A stretch of DNA of 40,101 nt from an uncultured Saprospiraceae bacterium (GTDB lineage: Bacteria > Bacteroidota > Bacteroidia > Chitinophagales > Saprospiraceae): positions 1 through 40,101 of the forward strand of contig CAKZTD010000213.1 in the NCBI GenBank assembly GCA_937921595.1, in the 5' to 3' direction. Within the stretch, counting starts at the first letter, position 1. The number at the start of each line of letters is the position of its first letter. This document shows positions 31,201-40,101 of this stretch, in pieces. A program made the position numbers and the translations under genes. The notes below the pieces were generated by a model. It made no database searches, was not told the DNA's origin, and was given only the letters and a program-made list of their open reading frames with translations.

Positions 31201-32393
31201 TTTGTATTTTGAAAAGCATTCGTTGTAACTGGATAGTCACTACTACTGCTGCTACCGAAAATATATAATTGACCATTAAAATCAGCAATCATACTATGCG
31301 GTGCATCGACATCATTTCCGCCAATATAGGTAGCGTAAATTTGTGCAGTTCCTTCTGGATTGTATTTGGTTACTGCGATATCTGTTCCGCCACCACCAAA
31401 GCTTTCTTGGAAAGCACCGGTAGTAGATTGGTAGCCAATTCCATAGGCTCTTCCACCAGCATAAATGTTACCTTGATTGTCAAAAGTAGCACTATGCCCA
31501 AACGAATAAGTAAGCGACATTCCAGATAGGGTAGAGGCGACTACTGTTGGATCTATTACTAACTCGAAATCGGTGTTGTAACCTTCAGGAAAAACAAAGG
31601 AAACTGTATTTCTATGTAAATCGTATTCACAAGGAACGACAATAGTTTTTCCATTTATAATTTGAAAAGCATATGGTTTTTGTTCTGTAATGTTAATTAC
31701 CGAAGTGTGAATGATCAGGTTACTGTTATCAATTTCTACCGCATCCGCACCTTCGTATTCCATAGCTATTGCTGCAGGAGAAATTCCTGGAGATACAATA
31801 AAATCATATTTGAAATGTCCATCCTTATTATAAGCGACGAGGTCAATTCCTTGATATAAATTCGGGTAAGTTACTTGATCGTATATTGGAACTTTGCTTG
31901 CCCATTTATCAGGATCATTTCCTAGGAAATAATTATAGATTTCCTGATGTTTTCCATCCTCTTTGAATTCAACATCTAATGCATTTTTAAAATGGACTTT
32001 ATAAGCATGTCCTCTGATTGGGAGTGTTGCGTCTTTGTCATGAGATGTTTCATGAATCTTTCCAACATCTCCAAGATGAGTAAAATTATAAGTGAATTTT
32101 TTTTGTTCTAAAAAGACAGAACTCAAACCACCAAGGCCAGCTTGATAAGCGACATTCTCATGCCATTGATTGAGGTTTTTTATAAAAGAAATACCGTTAC
32201 TATTTGGCGTGATTTGTTCCGCTAGATTTTTCGCAATTTGTTGATCGTCGTTATGATCATGCCCGTGATTATGCCCGTGATCATGTTGATGATTGTGTTG
32301 GTTGATTGGAGCTTTTTTAGGAATAGGAATGGGTTGTGCAAATAGGATTACACTATTTAAAAAAATAGAAATGGTGAGGAATAAGGATTTCAT
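28215..32393 (-). CDS. Giant T9SS type B (CHU_C) surface protein with His-rich segment
   Basis: A 1392-residue surface protein. ATG 32393 starts a clear signal peptide (about 1-20, ending LFAQ); the longer frame from 32549 is rejected. Domain order: a His-rich metal-binding-like stretch HNHQHDHGHNHGHDHNDD (33-50), a DUF7948-type N-terminal domain (about 65-300, 'ISFIKNLNQWHENVAYQAG'), SBBP-type beta-propeller repeats (about 300-790, units such as 'DNQGNIYAGGRAYG', 'DDFGNVYVTGIAGNSDFP'), a PKD domain (about 815-885, 'FYWDFDDNGATSTNQDANHVFTEPGTYEV'), beta-sandwich units with 'YTWQDGS', two SprB-like repeats (about 1115-1240) and the gliding-motility-type C-terminal domain (about 1300-1392, FVPNIFSPNGDGANDIFEIY), the T9SS type B signal. 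It is probably attached to or released from the cell surface. It is monocistronic with its own terminator. Confidence 0.9.
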   Translation of the reverse strand: MKSLFLTISIFLNSVILFAQPIPIPKKAPINQHNHQHDHGHNHGHDHNDDQQIAKNLAEQITPNSNGISFIKNLNQWHENVAYQAGLGGLSSVFLEQKKFTYNFTHLGDVGKIHETSHDKDATLPIRGHAYKVHFKNALDVEFKEDGKHQEIYNYFLGNDPDKWASKVPIYDQVTYPNLYQGIDLVAYNKDGHFKYDFIVSPGISPAAIAMEYEGADAVEIDNSNLIIHTSVINITEQKPYAFQIINGKTIVVPCEYDLHRNTVSFVFPEGYNTDFELVIDPTVVASTLSGMSLTYSFGHSATFDNQGNIYAGGRAYGIGYQSTTGAFQESFGGGGTDIAVTKYNPEGTAQIYATYIGGNDVDAPHSMIADFNGQLYIFGSSSSSDYPVTTNAFQNTKGELSDIVVTKLNTDGSELVGSTFVGGDQSDGINQSVLNDNYDDHFRGEIVLDNQGNAYIASCSSSPDFPTTPGAYDTDYNDTGFPGQDGVVFKLNNDLSTLFWATYLGEGDADTAYGLRVDDFGNVYVTGIAGNSDFPTTGGVIQSAWPGGEENAYVTVFNPTGTALIASTFWGSSGAEHSYFIDIDELGNIHIYGQTTGDMPVTAGTYVYNEGSSQFLSSFTSDLTSVNYSTVIGTGPNSFGYDFVPVAFMVDKCNNIYFSGYYAVNNLPTTNDAISTVGGSVYLGVLDPFATGLQFGTYYGDADHVDGGTSRFDKSGTVYQGVCSCTNGDNVLNTLPGAFATGQSTFCDIGVFKIDFEIPTVTAAGVPIPANTTVPANSGCAPFDVDFFYTGQDGTVFYWDFDDNGATSTNQDANHVFTEPGTYEVMLIVTNQLTCNSVDTAFLVIDVLESSSTLTNSSICNPDETSFLDASTTNATYTWQDGSTNSTYSANGPGVYWVDVSLLNGACTRRDSFVLVLNNSLNLDLGPDFSVCDENSFTLDATTPGATAYEWGDGSTNPTLDIFTTGTYSVIAFDGDGCAAEENITVTFSTTPVFNLGPDTLLCDLYTVSLDPQIPGAVYTWQDGSNTDIYTVTDPGIYWVEANLNGCIGNDSIEVSYLAEVFLDIQSVDVDCNDDCDAYIDITMSGGNGDFSFLWNTGETQPDLNDLCAGDYILTVTDDLCNYVLATIEVEEPGPLAYDFEVVDVVCPGDGDGVISIVNITGGTPPYSFSINGGPFTPNATINNLDGGNYDFVMSDANGCIIGETISIYEPPAITVSAGEDFTIELGEQVEIQGLVFPNANQNISWSPNETLSCIECEEPIANPVNTTTYTLTVVDSITGCVITDQMVVNVEKNRNVFVPNIFSPNGDGANDIFEIYTGNGVRRIVDIKVFDRWGEVVFANEDILKDDPFKGWDGTLKGKPMNTAVYAWYAEIEFLDDVVILYKGDVTLVK

Positions 32394-32671
32394 AGCGATC
32401 GGTTGAATGTTGTAAGCGATAGTTTTATAGCGGGCACCTTCTAAATATATAAATTTTAAACGAGAAATACCTAAGAAAAATTGAGTAGGAGAAGACAAAA
32501 AGAGTGTTTCAGGGAGGAGAAAGGGCGGGATAGGAGAAATACTTTGCAAATTTTAAGTTTAGAAAGTAATTTACGGCATTCAGGATTAGGTTTTCGGAGA
32601 AACCGAATGCCTAATCCCAAAAACTGAATACCGATTATTAAGTAATTTCGAAACCCGGGAGAGGTTCTTTT
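32394..32671. other. Intergenic region between ruvB and the T9SS type B gene
   Basis: About 280 bases. It holds a REP-like palindromic element (32575-32637) and otherwise AT-rich DNA. No consensus promoter for the type B gene was found. Confidence 0.4.
32575..32637. repeat. REP-like quasi-palindromic element
   Basis: Two overlapping inverted repeats: GGCATTC (32575-32581) / GAATGCC (32605-32611) and GGATTAGG (32583-32590) / CCTAATCC (32610-32617), followed by CTGAATACCG. The pieces GGCATT, AGGTTTTCGG and GAATACCG recur at other intergenic places in the window (1526-1574, 2131-2148, 12182-12196, 34441-34489). Confidence 0.6.
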
Positions 32672-33694
32672 TTAAAATAAAGATCCTGCTTTTGAAGGTG
32701 GTACAATCCCTAAATGCTGATAAGCTTTCTCAGTTACGAGTCGACCTCTTGGCGTTCGCTGAATATAGCCTTCCATAATTAAAAAAGGTTCATGAACCTC
32801 TTCGATCGTTCCAGCTTCTTCACCAACAGCGGTTCCAATTGTCGTGATTCCAACTGGGCCTCCTTTGAATTTATTGATGATGGTTGTAAGGATTTTATTA
32901 TCCATTTCATCAAGACCACTTTCATCTACATTTAAGGCTTCAAGACCAAATTTTGCAATCTCCACACCGATCGTTCCGTCTCCTTTGATTTGTGCAAAAT
33001 CTCGAATTCTTCGAAGTAGTGCATTGGCAATCCGAGGTGTACCTCTGCTCCTTCTAGCAATCTCATGAGCACCCGCTTCTGTAATCGGAATATCAATAAT
33101 TCCAGCAGATCTTTTTATAATTCCTTCAAGTGTTTTTATATCATAATAATCCAGATGACAAGTGATTCCAAAACGAGCTCGCATTGGAGCCGTCAATAAA
33201 CCCATTCGCGTTGTAGCACCGATCAAGGTGAAAGGGTTAAGCGTGATCTGAATACTTCGGGCGTTCGGGCCACTGTCGATCATAATGTCAATCCGATAAT
33301 CTTCCATTGCAGAGTAAAGATATTCTTCAACAACGGTATTCAAGCGATGGATCTCATCTATAAATAAAACGTCACCTTCTTCAAGGTTGGTCAATAGACC
33401 AGCTAGGTCTCCAGGTTTTTCTAAGACCGGGCCGGAGGTCATTTTTAAATCTGCTTCCAGCTCATTTGAAATGATATGAGAAAGCGTCGTTTTTCCCAAA
33501 CCAGGAGGGCCGTGAAGTAAGACATGATCCAAAGCCTCTTCCCGCATTTTTGCTGCAGCAATAAATATCTTAAGATTTTCAACAATCTTAGGCTGACCAC
33601 TAAAGTCACTCAACTCTTTCGGTCTCAAAGCTCTTTCTAATTGCTTCTCCTCCGGAATGAAATTCTCATCTGACGGATCTAAATTCGGATTCAT
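32672..33694 (-). CDS. ruvB: Holliday junction branch migration DNA helicase RuvB
   Basis: AAA+ ATPase ring that drives RuvA-bound Holliday junction migration in recombination and repair. The 340-residue length is normal. Walker A is GPPGLGKTT (62-70), Walker [10 protein letters not shown] (110-118), sensor I GATTR (161-165), the arginine-finger region APMRARFG (171-178), and the C-terminal winged-helix DNA-binding motif RTPRGR is about 312-317. It follows the lipoprotein gene on the same strand after 44 bases and may be co-transcribed with it. No ruvA or ruvC is nearby. No anomalies were seen. Confidence 0.98.
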   Translation of the reverse strand: MNPNLDPSDENFIPEEKQLERALRPKELSDFSGQPKIVENLKIFIAAAKMREEALDHVLLHGPPGLGKTTLSHIISNELEADLKMTSGPVLEKPGDLAGLLTNLEEGDVLFIDEIHRLNTVVEEYLYSAMEDYRIDIMIDSGPNARSIQITLNPFTLIGATTRMGLLTAPMRARFGITCHLDYYDIKTLEGIIKRSAGIIDIPITEAGAHEIARRSRGTPRIANALLRRIRDFAQIKGDGTIGVEIAKFGLEALNVDESGLDEMDNKILTTIINKFKGGPVGITTIGTAVGEEAGTIEEVHEPFLIMEGYIQRTPRGRLVTEKAYQHLGIVPPSKAGSLF

Positions 33695-33738
33695 GTTTTA
33701 TTTTAATATTAGCATTTTTATTTTATACTCCTCACTCC

Positions 33739-34356
33739 TCATCGATTCGGGTTCTCCGATTTTCTATAAATAATTTTTCCTTTCTGTCCAGCCAAATATT
33801 TTCCTTTACACTGGTTCACCCCTAAACCTTCATGTTCACAAAGTAATGTACCTTGACAATCATAAAGTAATTGTTTAGCTCCTACAAAATAAACATAAGC
33901 CCAACCATCTCGGAAATTATATTTTTGAATGGAAGCTGGCTTTTTACTAATGATTACTTCTTTCATCCAGGCAACAGTCATCGGCTCTTCTGTTTCAACA
34001 CATTCTTTGATGATCGGTTTTCCCTCTATCAATTGGATGCAGGTAATTTCTATGCTTGCTTTCTCAGCCATGCAAACACTCATCGCATCTTCCATGATAG
34101 TATAATCCAGTTTGATTCTTTGCCCATCTCTAAGCGTGAAATTTTTATCATTTATTTTTGCAGGCAATAATTTATCTCCATTGTCGAGTACAATCATTAA
34201 GGAACAACCATCAAGACCGGTAAAGTCTTTTACACTGGCCATGGTTTGACAGCCATCCATTTTGACACTTTTTTTGCCGGAGTTACAAGCAAAACTAACA
34301 AGAGCAAGAAGACAGAATATGATTTTTATAAAAGAATGCTTGATCATAAATTTCAT
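33739..34356 (-). CDS. Probable lipoprotein, DUF6970-like C-terminus
   Basis: A 205-residue protein with a lipoprotein signal (about 4-24, box LVSFAC, lipidated Cys24). The mature part contains many cysteines. Residues about 45-110 form a small beta domain ('LDGCSLMIVLDNGDKLLPAKINDKNFTLRDGQRIKLDY', then VCMAEKASIEITCIQLI). Residues about 130-195 ('WMKEVIISKKPASIQKYNFRDGWAYVYFVGAKQLLYDCQGTLLCEHEGLGVNQCKG') resemble the DUF6970 pattern in which a short cysteine-containing domain follows 'VYY/VYF'. The function is unknown. ATG 34356 and 34347 are possible starts. It lies directly upstream of ruvB (44-base gap), possibly in one transcript. Confidence 0.65.
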   Translation of the reverse strand: MKFMIKHSFIKIIFCLLALVSFACNSGKKSVKMDGCQTMASVKDFTGLDGCSLMIVLDNGDKLLPAKINDKNFTLRDGQRIKLDYTIMEDAMSVCMAEKASIEITCIQLIEGKPIIKECVETEEPMTVAWMKEVIISKKPASIQKYNFRDGWAYVYFVGAKQLLYDCQGTLLCEHEGLGVNQCKGKYLAGQKGKIIYRKSENPNR

Positions 34357-34440
34357 GTTTTTTAAGTTTATTTTTTAATGCCAAACAGGGCTTTAAATAT
34401 TGTTAGTTTTTAATTTACGCTAAGCTAAGAAAAAACGTCA

Positions 34441-34489
34441 TTTGGCATTAGGTTTTCGGACTCCTCTATTGGCGAACACCTAAATACCG
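34441..34489. repeat. REP-like element, second copy
   Basis: GGCATTAGGTTTTCGG (34444-34459) is followed by an imperfect inverted partner CGAACACCTAAATACCG (34473-34489). It shares sequence with 32575-32637, and TTGGCGAAC (34469-34477) is also found in the inverted repeat at 6363-6371. Confidence 0.5.
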
Positions 34490-34665
34490 TTTATAACAAG
34501 GTTAAAATTAAAGACTTAGGGCCCAAGTTAAAACCTTTAAATTCCTTGACGCGTATTTTATTAATAAAAACAAAGATAAAATTAATCTGAAACAACTTTT
34601 TTACGATAAAATGGTAAGTAAAATACGGTGTTTTCTTAAATATGGAATTTAAGCCATAAAATTCT

Positions 34666-34673
34666 TACATTTG
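34666..34673 (+). promoter_or_regulatory. Candidate -7 element for icd
   Basis: TACATTTG fits the TAnnTTTG consensus, 120 bases before the icd ATG. No TTG at the correct upstream spacing was found. Confidence 0.4.
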
Positions 34674-34790
34674 CACCGATTTTTGCATAGGCTTCAATTT
34701 ACTTAAAGCTTTTGGGATTTATACTCTTATACAAATAATTATCGTCCAATATGACCGATCTTTCGGTTTTTAAATAAAATAAATAATTAA

Positions 34791-37010
<2,220 letters not shown>

Positions 37011-37132
37011 GGATAGTATGCTTTAGGATTTATAAATAATAAAAGCACTGTTTTAAGTTTAATATTCGGTTTCATCGAATTTAACTTGAAACACACCAAA
37101 TAAAAGCAAGTTTTCAAACTTGTAAAAAAATA

Positions 37133-37170
37133 AAGGCGACATGAAATTAATCATGTCGCCTTATTTTTTT
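37133..37170. terminator. Bidirectional terminator between icd and the cohesin-like gene
   Basis: Perfect 12-bp stem AAGGCGACATGA (37133-37144) / TCATGTCGCCTT (37151-37162) with a 6-base loop, followed by ATTTTTTT on the plus strand and by TATTTTTTTA on the minus strand. Confidence 0.88.
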
Positions 37171-37204
37171 TGCTCTGCGGGACTCTAATTTGTTGGGGAG
37201 TACT

Positions 37205-39418
37205 CTAGTACATTATCAATTTTCCAGTGGAAATCAGTTTTTGGTTCGACCAAATCTGATAAAAATGCAATCCTGTAGAATAGGTTTCCGAAGAGAACTC
37301 AAAAAGTTGATTGTCATAATTACCGGTAGAGATTTCTCTTCCCATCGCATCAAAGACTTTTAATGTAATAGCTTTATAATTCTTGCCTTTTATTTCAAAA
37401 TTTGTACTGCCTGAAAATGGATTTGGAAAAACATTTACTTCCACGCCTTCTTCAAAGATTTCGATGGTGTGTACCGGCTCGATAAAATCTCTTTGAACTT
37501 CATGGAAAGTAGTGTTCGTTAGAACTGCATCATTAAAATCAAAATAAATGCCTGCTTGGTTATTGATGATGGTGCCGTCTGGTAAATCAAGGGATTGTGC
37601 AATTCTAAATTTCACAAAACCATGAGAAGCGACTTCATTGACATTGCTGTCTGGAAGCATAATGTTTTCAAAAGTAAAACGAACTAAACCCTGGTCAGTC
37701 AATTCAAAATTATAAGGATGACTACTTGCGCCTGGTCGTATCGTTGTAGGATTTAAATGCACAGACAAACTATCTTCAATCACTACCGTAAAAGCAGTGT
37801 CGGTTCCTGTGTTTTGGAATCTGATTTTATATTCAAGATCAGTATTTGGTTTAATAAAATGATTGTCTCCATAACCTGCTGGAGCCGCCGCTTTGTCATT
37901 AGGGTCATAAGAACCAATATTCTCCTGGCAATCAATAGAAATCCATGGATCATTATCATCTTCCGGATAAAGCGTTACAAAACCTAAGCTGAATTCTTCT
38001 TCGCTATTTGTACCACAGCCTTCAATCGATAGGCTAGGCATACTTAATCCCGGGTGATCATCAACTTGTCCAACTTCCAATCGATAAGTAGATCCATTCG
38101 CTGGAACATTTACCGTCATATTTCCTCCTGCATTTAATGAAAAAGTATTTGGTGCAAACATGACCGCATCTTCAATAACGATATATTGACTTTCCATGAT
38201 CATGTTTTCTCCAATATTCTCGATGGTGAATTCAATTTCGTTACCTACGCATTCTCCAGTGATTTTTAAACTGGCACCTGACCAACTATTATTTGGAGCA
38301 ATACAAATGGAGTCTGGATAAGCATGAGCACTTACACAATGCGTCTGTCCAAGGATGGTCGAATCGCAATCTAAGAATGCTGAAAAATTAAAGCTACCGC
38401 ATTCTCCAATACCTAATTCCTCAACATCGAAAACATATAAACCTTCGCTATTAATCGTAAAAGGAATAGAACTATTAAGAACAGTTAAGTATTCATCGAT
38501 TTCAATTTCTACAGATGCATCTTCTGTGGTAACTGTTCCGATATTGCAATAATTTACATAGTAATTATTATCAAAACATCGTCTTAGAAAAGGAGTAGAA
38601 ATATCGACCTGCATTAAAGGGCAGTCAATGATTGAACCCACTGGAATGTCCACGGTTGTAGGATCAATATCTCCAGTAAGATCTACAGCTATAAGGTTGT
38701 CGCAAGCGAGCCAAAGTTCATTTGGGTACATTAATTCTAAAACATAATTATCAGGATTTACAAAAAGAGAGTAGTTTCCATTTTCATCGGTGCTGGTATA
38801 AAAGGTTTCTGTTCCTTCTAATTTTATTAACCAAGAACCCAAAGCTTCTTCTCCACTTTGGTTAGCGCAATCATCATTGCTATCATGGTAAACATTTCCT
38901 TGGAGTAAATTACCTGATCCAGTAATTGAACCATTGTCAATAACATAAGGTACAACTTGTACTGATCCATCAGCTACTTCAATAGGAGTTGGGGAATCTG
39001 TAATGGATATTGGCGTATAGCCTTCTACGAGTACATCAAAATACATGGTGAAGAGGATGTCTCCATCATTAAGATCCGTACCCAATCCTGTTGATGAAAC
39101 CCAGGCCATTGGGAAGAATCCTAATTCACTGTTGTTAATGTTGAAACTACCTGGGTCAAGAGAAGGAAGGTTGAAATTCCCAAGACTATCTAAGGATATC
39201 CTTGCAGGATCCCAATTTACGGAAAGCTGACAGGCAGCAATATCATTCCAGTTTTCAACCGTGAAATCAACTGCTACATTTTGAGCACCTATTTCATCGG
39301 TAATATTTAAAACGACTTGGGCATTACTAGTAATACCTAGCAAAAGGAAGCATGCTAATGCGAGAGATCGTAAAACTCGTTGAGCGGCTTTTCGAAAAGC
39401 TTGTTTTGAAAATTTCAT
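37205..39418 (-). CDS. T9SS type A protein with cohesin-like, SdrD-B-like and DUF11/DUF7619-type domains
   Basis: A 737-residue secreted protein. A long, basic signal peptide (about 1-34, ending TSNAQ) is followed by a cohesin-like beta-sandwich (about 35-165, 'VAVDFTVENWNDIAACQLSVNWDPARI'), an SdrD-B/Cna-B-like segment (about 172-245, 'LQGNVYHDSNDDCANQSGEEAL', 'STDENGNYSLFV'), a region of unclear fold with several cysteines (about 250-500), a DUF11/DUF7619-type domain (about 505-645, 'YDPNDKAAAPAGYGDNHFI', 'LEYKIRFQNTGTDTAFTVVIEDSL', 'NNQAGIYFDFNDAVLTN') and a T9SS type A sorting domain (VNVFPNPFSG, about 658-737). The domain series is common in surface proteins of this group. It is convergent with icd and divergent, with 228 bases between, from a KSKLIE-family gene. 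Confidence 0.87.
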   Translation of the reverse strand: MKFSKQAFRKAAQRVLRSLALACFLLLGITSNAQVVLNITDEIGAQNVAVDFTVENWNDIAACQLSVNWDPARISLDSLGNFNLPSLDPGSFNINNSELGFFPMAWVSSTGLGTDLNDGDILFTMYFDVLVEGYTPISITDSPTPIEVADGSVQVVPYVIDNGSITGSGNLLQGNVYHDSNDDCANQSGEEALGSWLIKLEGTETFYTSTDENGNYSLFVNPDNYVLELMYPNELWLACDNLIAVDLTGDIDPTTVDIPVGSIIDCPLMQVDISTPFLRRCFDNNYYVNYCNIGTVTTEDASVEIEIDEYLTVLNSSIPFTINSEGLYVFDVEELGIGECGSFNFSAFLDCDSTILGQTHCVSAHAYPDSICIAPNNSWSGASLKITGECVGNEIEFTIENIGENMIMESQYIVIEDAVMFAPNTFSLNAGGNMTVNVPANGSTYRLEVGQVDDHPGLSMPSLSIEGCGTNSEEEFSLGFVTLYPEDDNDPWISIDCQENIGSYDPNDKAAAPAGYGDNHFIKPNTDLEYKIRFQNTGTDTAFTVVIEDSLSVHLNPTTIRPGASSHPYNFELTDQGLVRFTFENIMLPDSNVNEVASHGFVKFRIAQSLDLPDGTIINNQAGIYFDFNDAVLTNTTFHEVQRDFIEPVHTIEIFEEGVEVNVFPNPFSGSTNFEIKGKNYKAITLKVFDAMGREISTGNYDNQLFEFSSETYSTGLHFYQIWSNQKLISTGKLIMY

Positions 39419-39646
39419 GGGTCTATAATTTTGTCAAATAACTTTATAACATTGAAGTCGTTGAAGGATGTGTTCTGAGATTACTTGAACAACTTCCATA
39501 CAAAAATGTAACAAATGAAGCTATTATAAAAATACAATATTTATGATTTGTAGGATTCTAATTGTGTTAAATATTTGTTTAATGCTATTAAATGAACTTT
39601 TATAGTGTAATTTGTAGAAGATATTTTAAAAATAATAATGTTTTAA

Positions 39647-40101
39647 ATGGAAAAAAGTAAGCTAATAGAGGTGTTTAAAAGCTTAGATAAGAGAGATTAT
39701 CTAGAATTGGATAAATTTGTTCGGTCTCCTTTTTTCAATACTCAAGACAAAATAGCCAATTTTTATCGCCTTTTACATGAATCTTATCGCGATTTAAAGT
39801 TTATTCCAGATAAGAAAATGGTCTTTAAAAGGCTTTTTCCTGGGGAGGTATTTGATGATGTAAAAATCCGGCTTTTGATGAGTGATCTCAATAAGGTTTT
39901 GGAACATTATCTCATTTATAAAACCTTTTTCAATGATAAGGTTAAAGTGAAATCTGCTCTCGCAGAATCATTCCGTCAGCGGAAATTGCCAAAGCACTTT
40001 CTAAAAAGTATTCAAGATGCAAAAGCGGAACAAGATAAAAGTGCATTTCGACATGCAGAGTTTTTTTATGATCAATATCAAATCCAACAAGAAGAGTATC
40101 A
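39647..40101 (+). CDS. Unknown 'KSKLIE' family protein, 5' part (cut by window edge)
   Basis: The reading frame starts at ATG 39647 and is open to the window end (151 complete codons), so the gene continues outside. The protein is helical and Lys-rich and lacks a signal peptide. It is a paralogue of the product at 10751: both begin MxKSKLIE, share (V/K)FV(R/G)SPFFN at about residues 24-32, and align collinearly through 'RLLMSDLNKVLEHYLIYK' (compare 'HLNYLMSFLLKLAEEYIGITK'), then a segment of Arg/Gln followed by 'HFLKSIQDAKAEQD' (compare 'HYQNYYQKAKKKLD'). Like the first copy it is divergent from a T9SS protein with a cohesin-like domain. The function is unknown. Confidence 0.8.
   Translation, partial: MEKSKLIEVFKSLDKRDYLELDKFVRSPFFNTQDKIANFYRLLHESYRDLKFIPDKKMVFKRLFPGEVFDDVKIRLLMSDLNKVLEHYLIYKTFFNDKVKVKSALAESFRQRKLPKHFLKSIQDAKAEQDKSAFRHAEFFYDQYQIQQEEY

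Noticed and set aside
32394-32549. 52-residue N-terminal extension of the T9SS type B protein from ATG 32549.
   Set aside because: The signal peptide begins at the ATG at 32393; the extension would bury it and looks non-coding.

Overview
The window looks like chromosomal DNA of a Bacteroidota bacterium, most likely a Saprospiria-type organism (Saprospiraceae/Lewinellaceae); the family is inferred from protein style, not from a marker gene. Supporting signs are seven secreted proteins ending in type IX secretion (T9SS) sorting domains (six type A, one type B/CHU_C), SprB-like repeats, promoters of the Bacteroidota form TTTG-N20/21-TAnnTTTG, few Shine-Dalgarno sequences, and AT-rich DNA. No tRNA, rRNA, CRISPR array, phage or IS transposase was seen.

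Layout. 1-2870: the 3'-truncated membrane protease gene rseP (minus), a four-helix-bundle (S23/TIGR02436) gene lying between inverted repeats, and rsmE. 2990-10469: three T9SS cargo proteins (a SprB-repeat adhesin-like protein, an eight-repeat Kazal-like protein, a dockerin/cohesin-like protein) plus a small PH-like membrane protein. 10751-15630: a helical protein of unknown function, a DUF4159 protein, a small PspC protein, a membrane-anchored PKD protein and the lytic transglycosylase mltA. 16198-20952: a large CotH-kinase T9SS protein, a SAM methyltransferase, a DUF3467 protein and a two-repeat protein of unknown function. 21338-25612: an export operon (HlyD-type adaptor, MacB-type permease, TolC-type outer-membrane channel) with no ATPase gene. 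25929-32393: a second, three-repeat Kazal-like T9SS protein, a sialidase, and a 1392-residue T9SS type B protein with a His-rich segment. 32672-37010: ruvB, a probable lipoprotein and monomeric NADP-isocitrate dehydrogenase. 37205-40101: a cohesin-like T9SS protein and, divergent from it, the 5' part of a second member of the unknown family encoded at 10751.

Much of the window serves the cell surface: T9SS cargoes, peptidoglycan turnover, export and envelope stress. Housekeeping genes (rsmE, ruvB, icd, rseP) are interspersed. None of the T9SS machinery itself is present. The points most worth a second look are a divergent gene pair that occurs twice (cohesin-like T9SS cargo next to the unknown 'KSKLIE' family), two paralogous Kazal-like repeat proteins with a recently duplicated repeat array, a possible minimal mobile unit around the four-helix-bundle gene, and a set of REP-like palindromic intergenic repeats.
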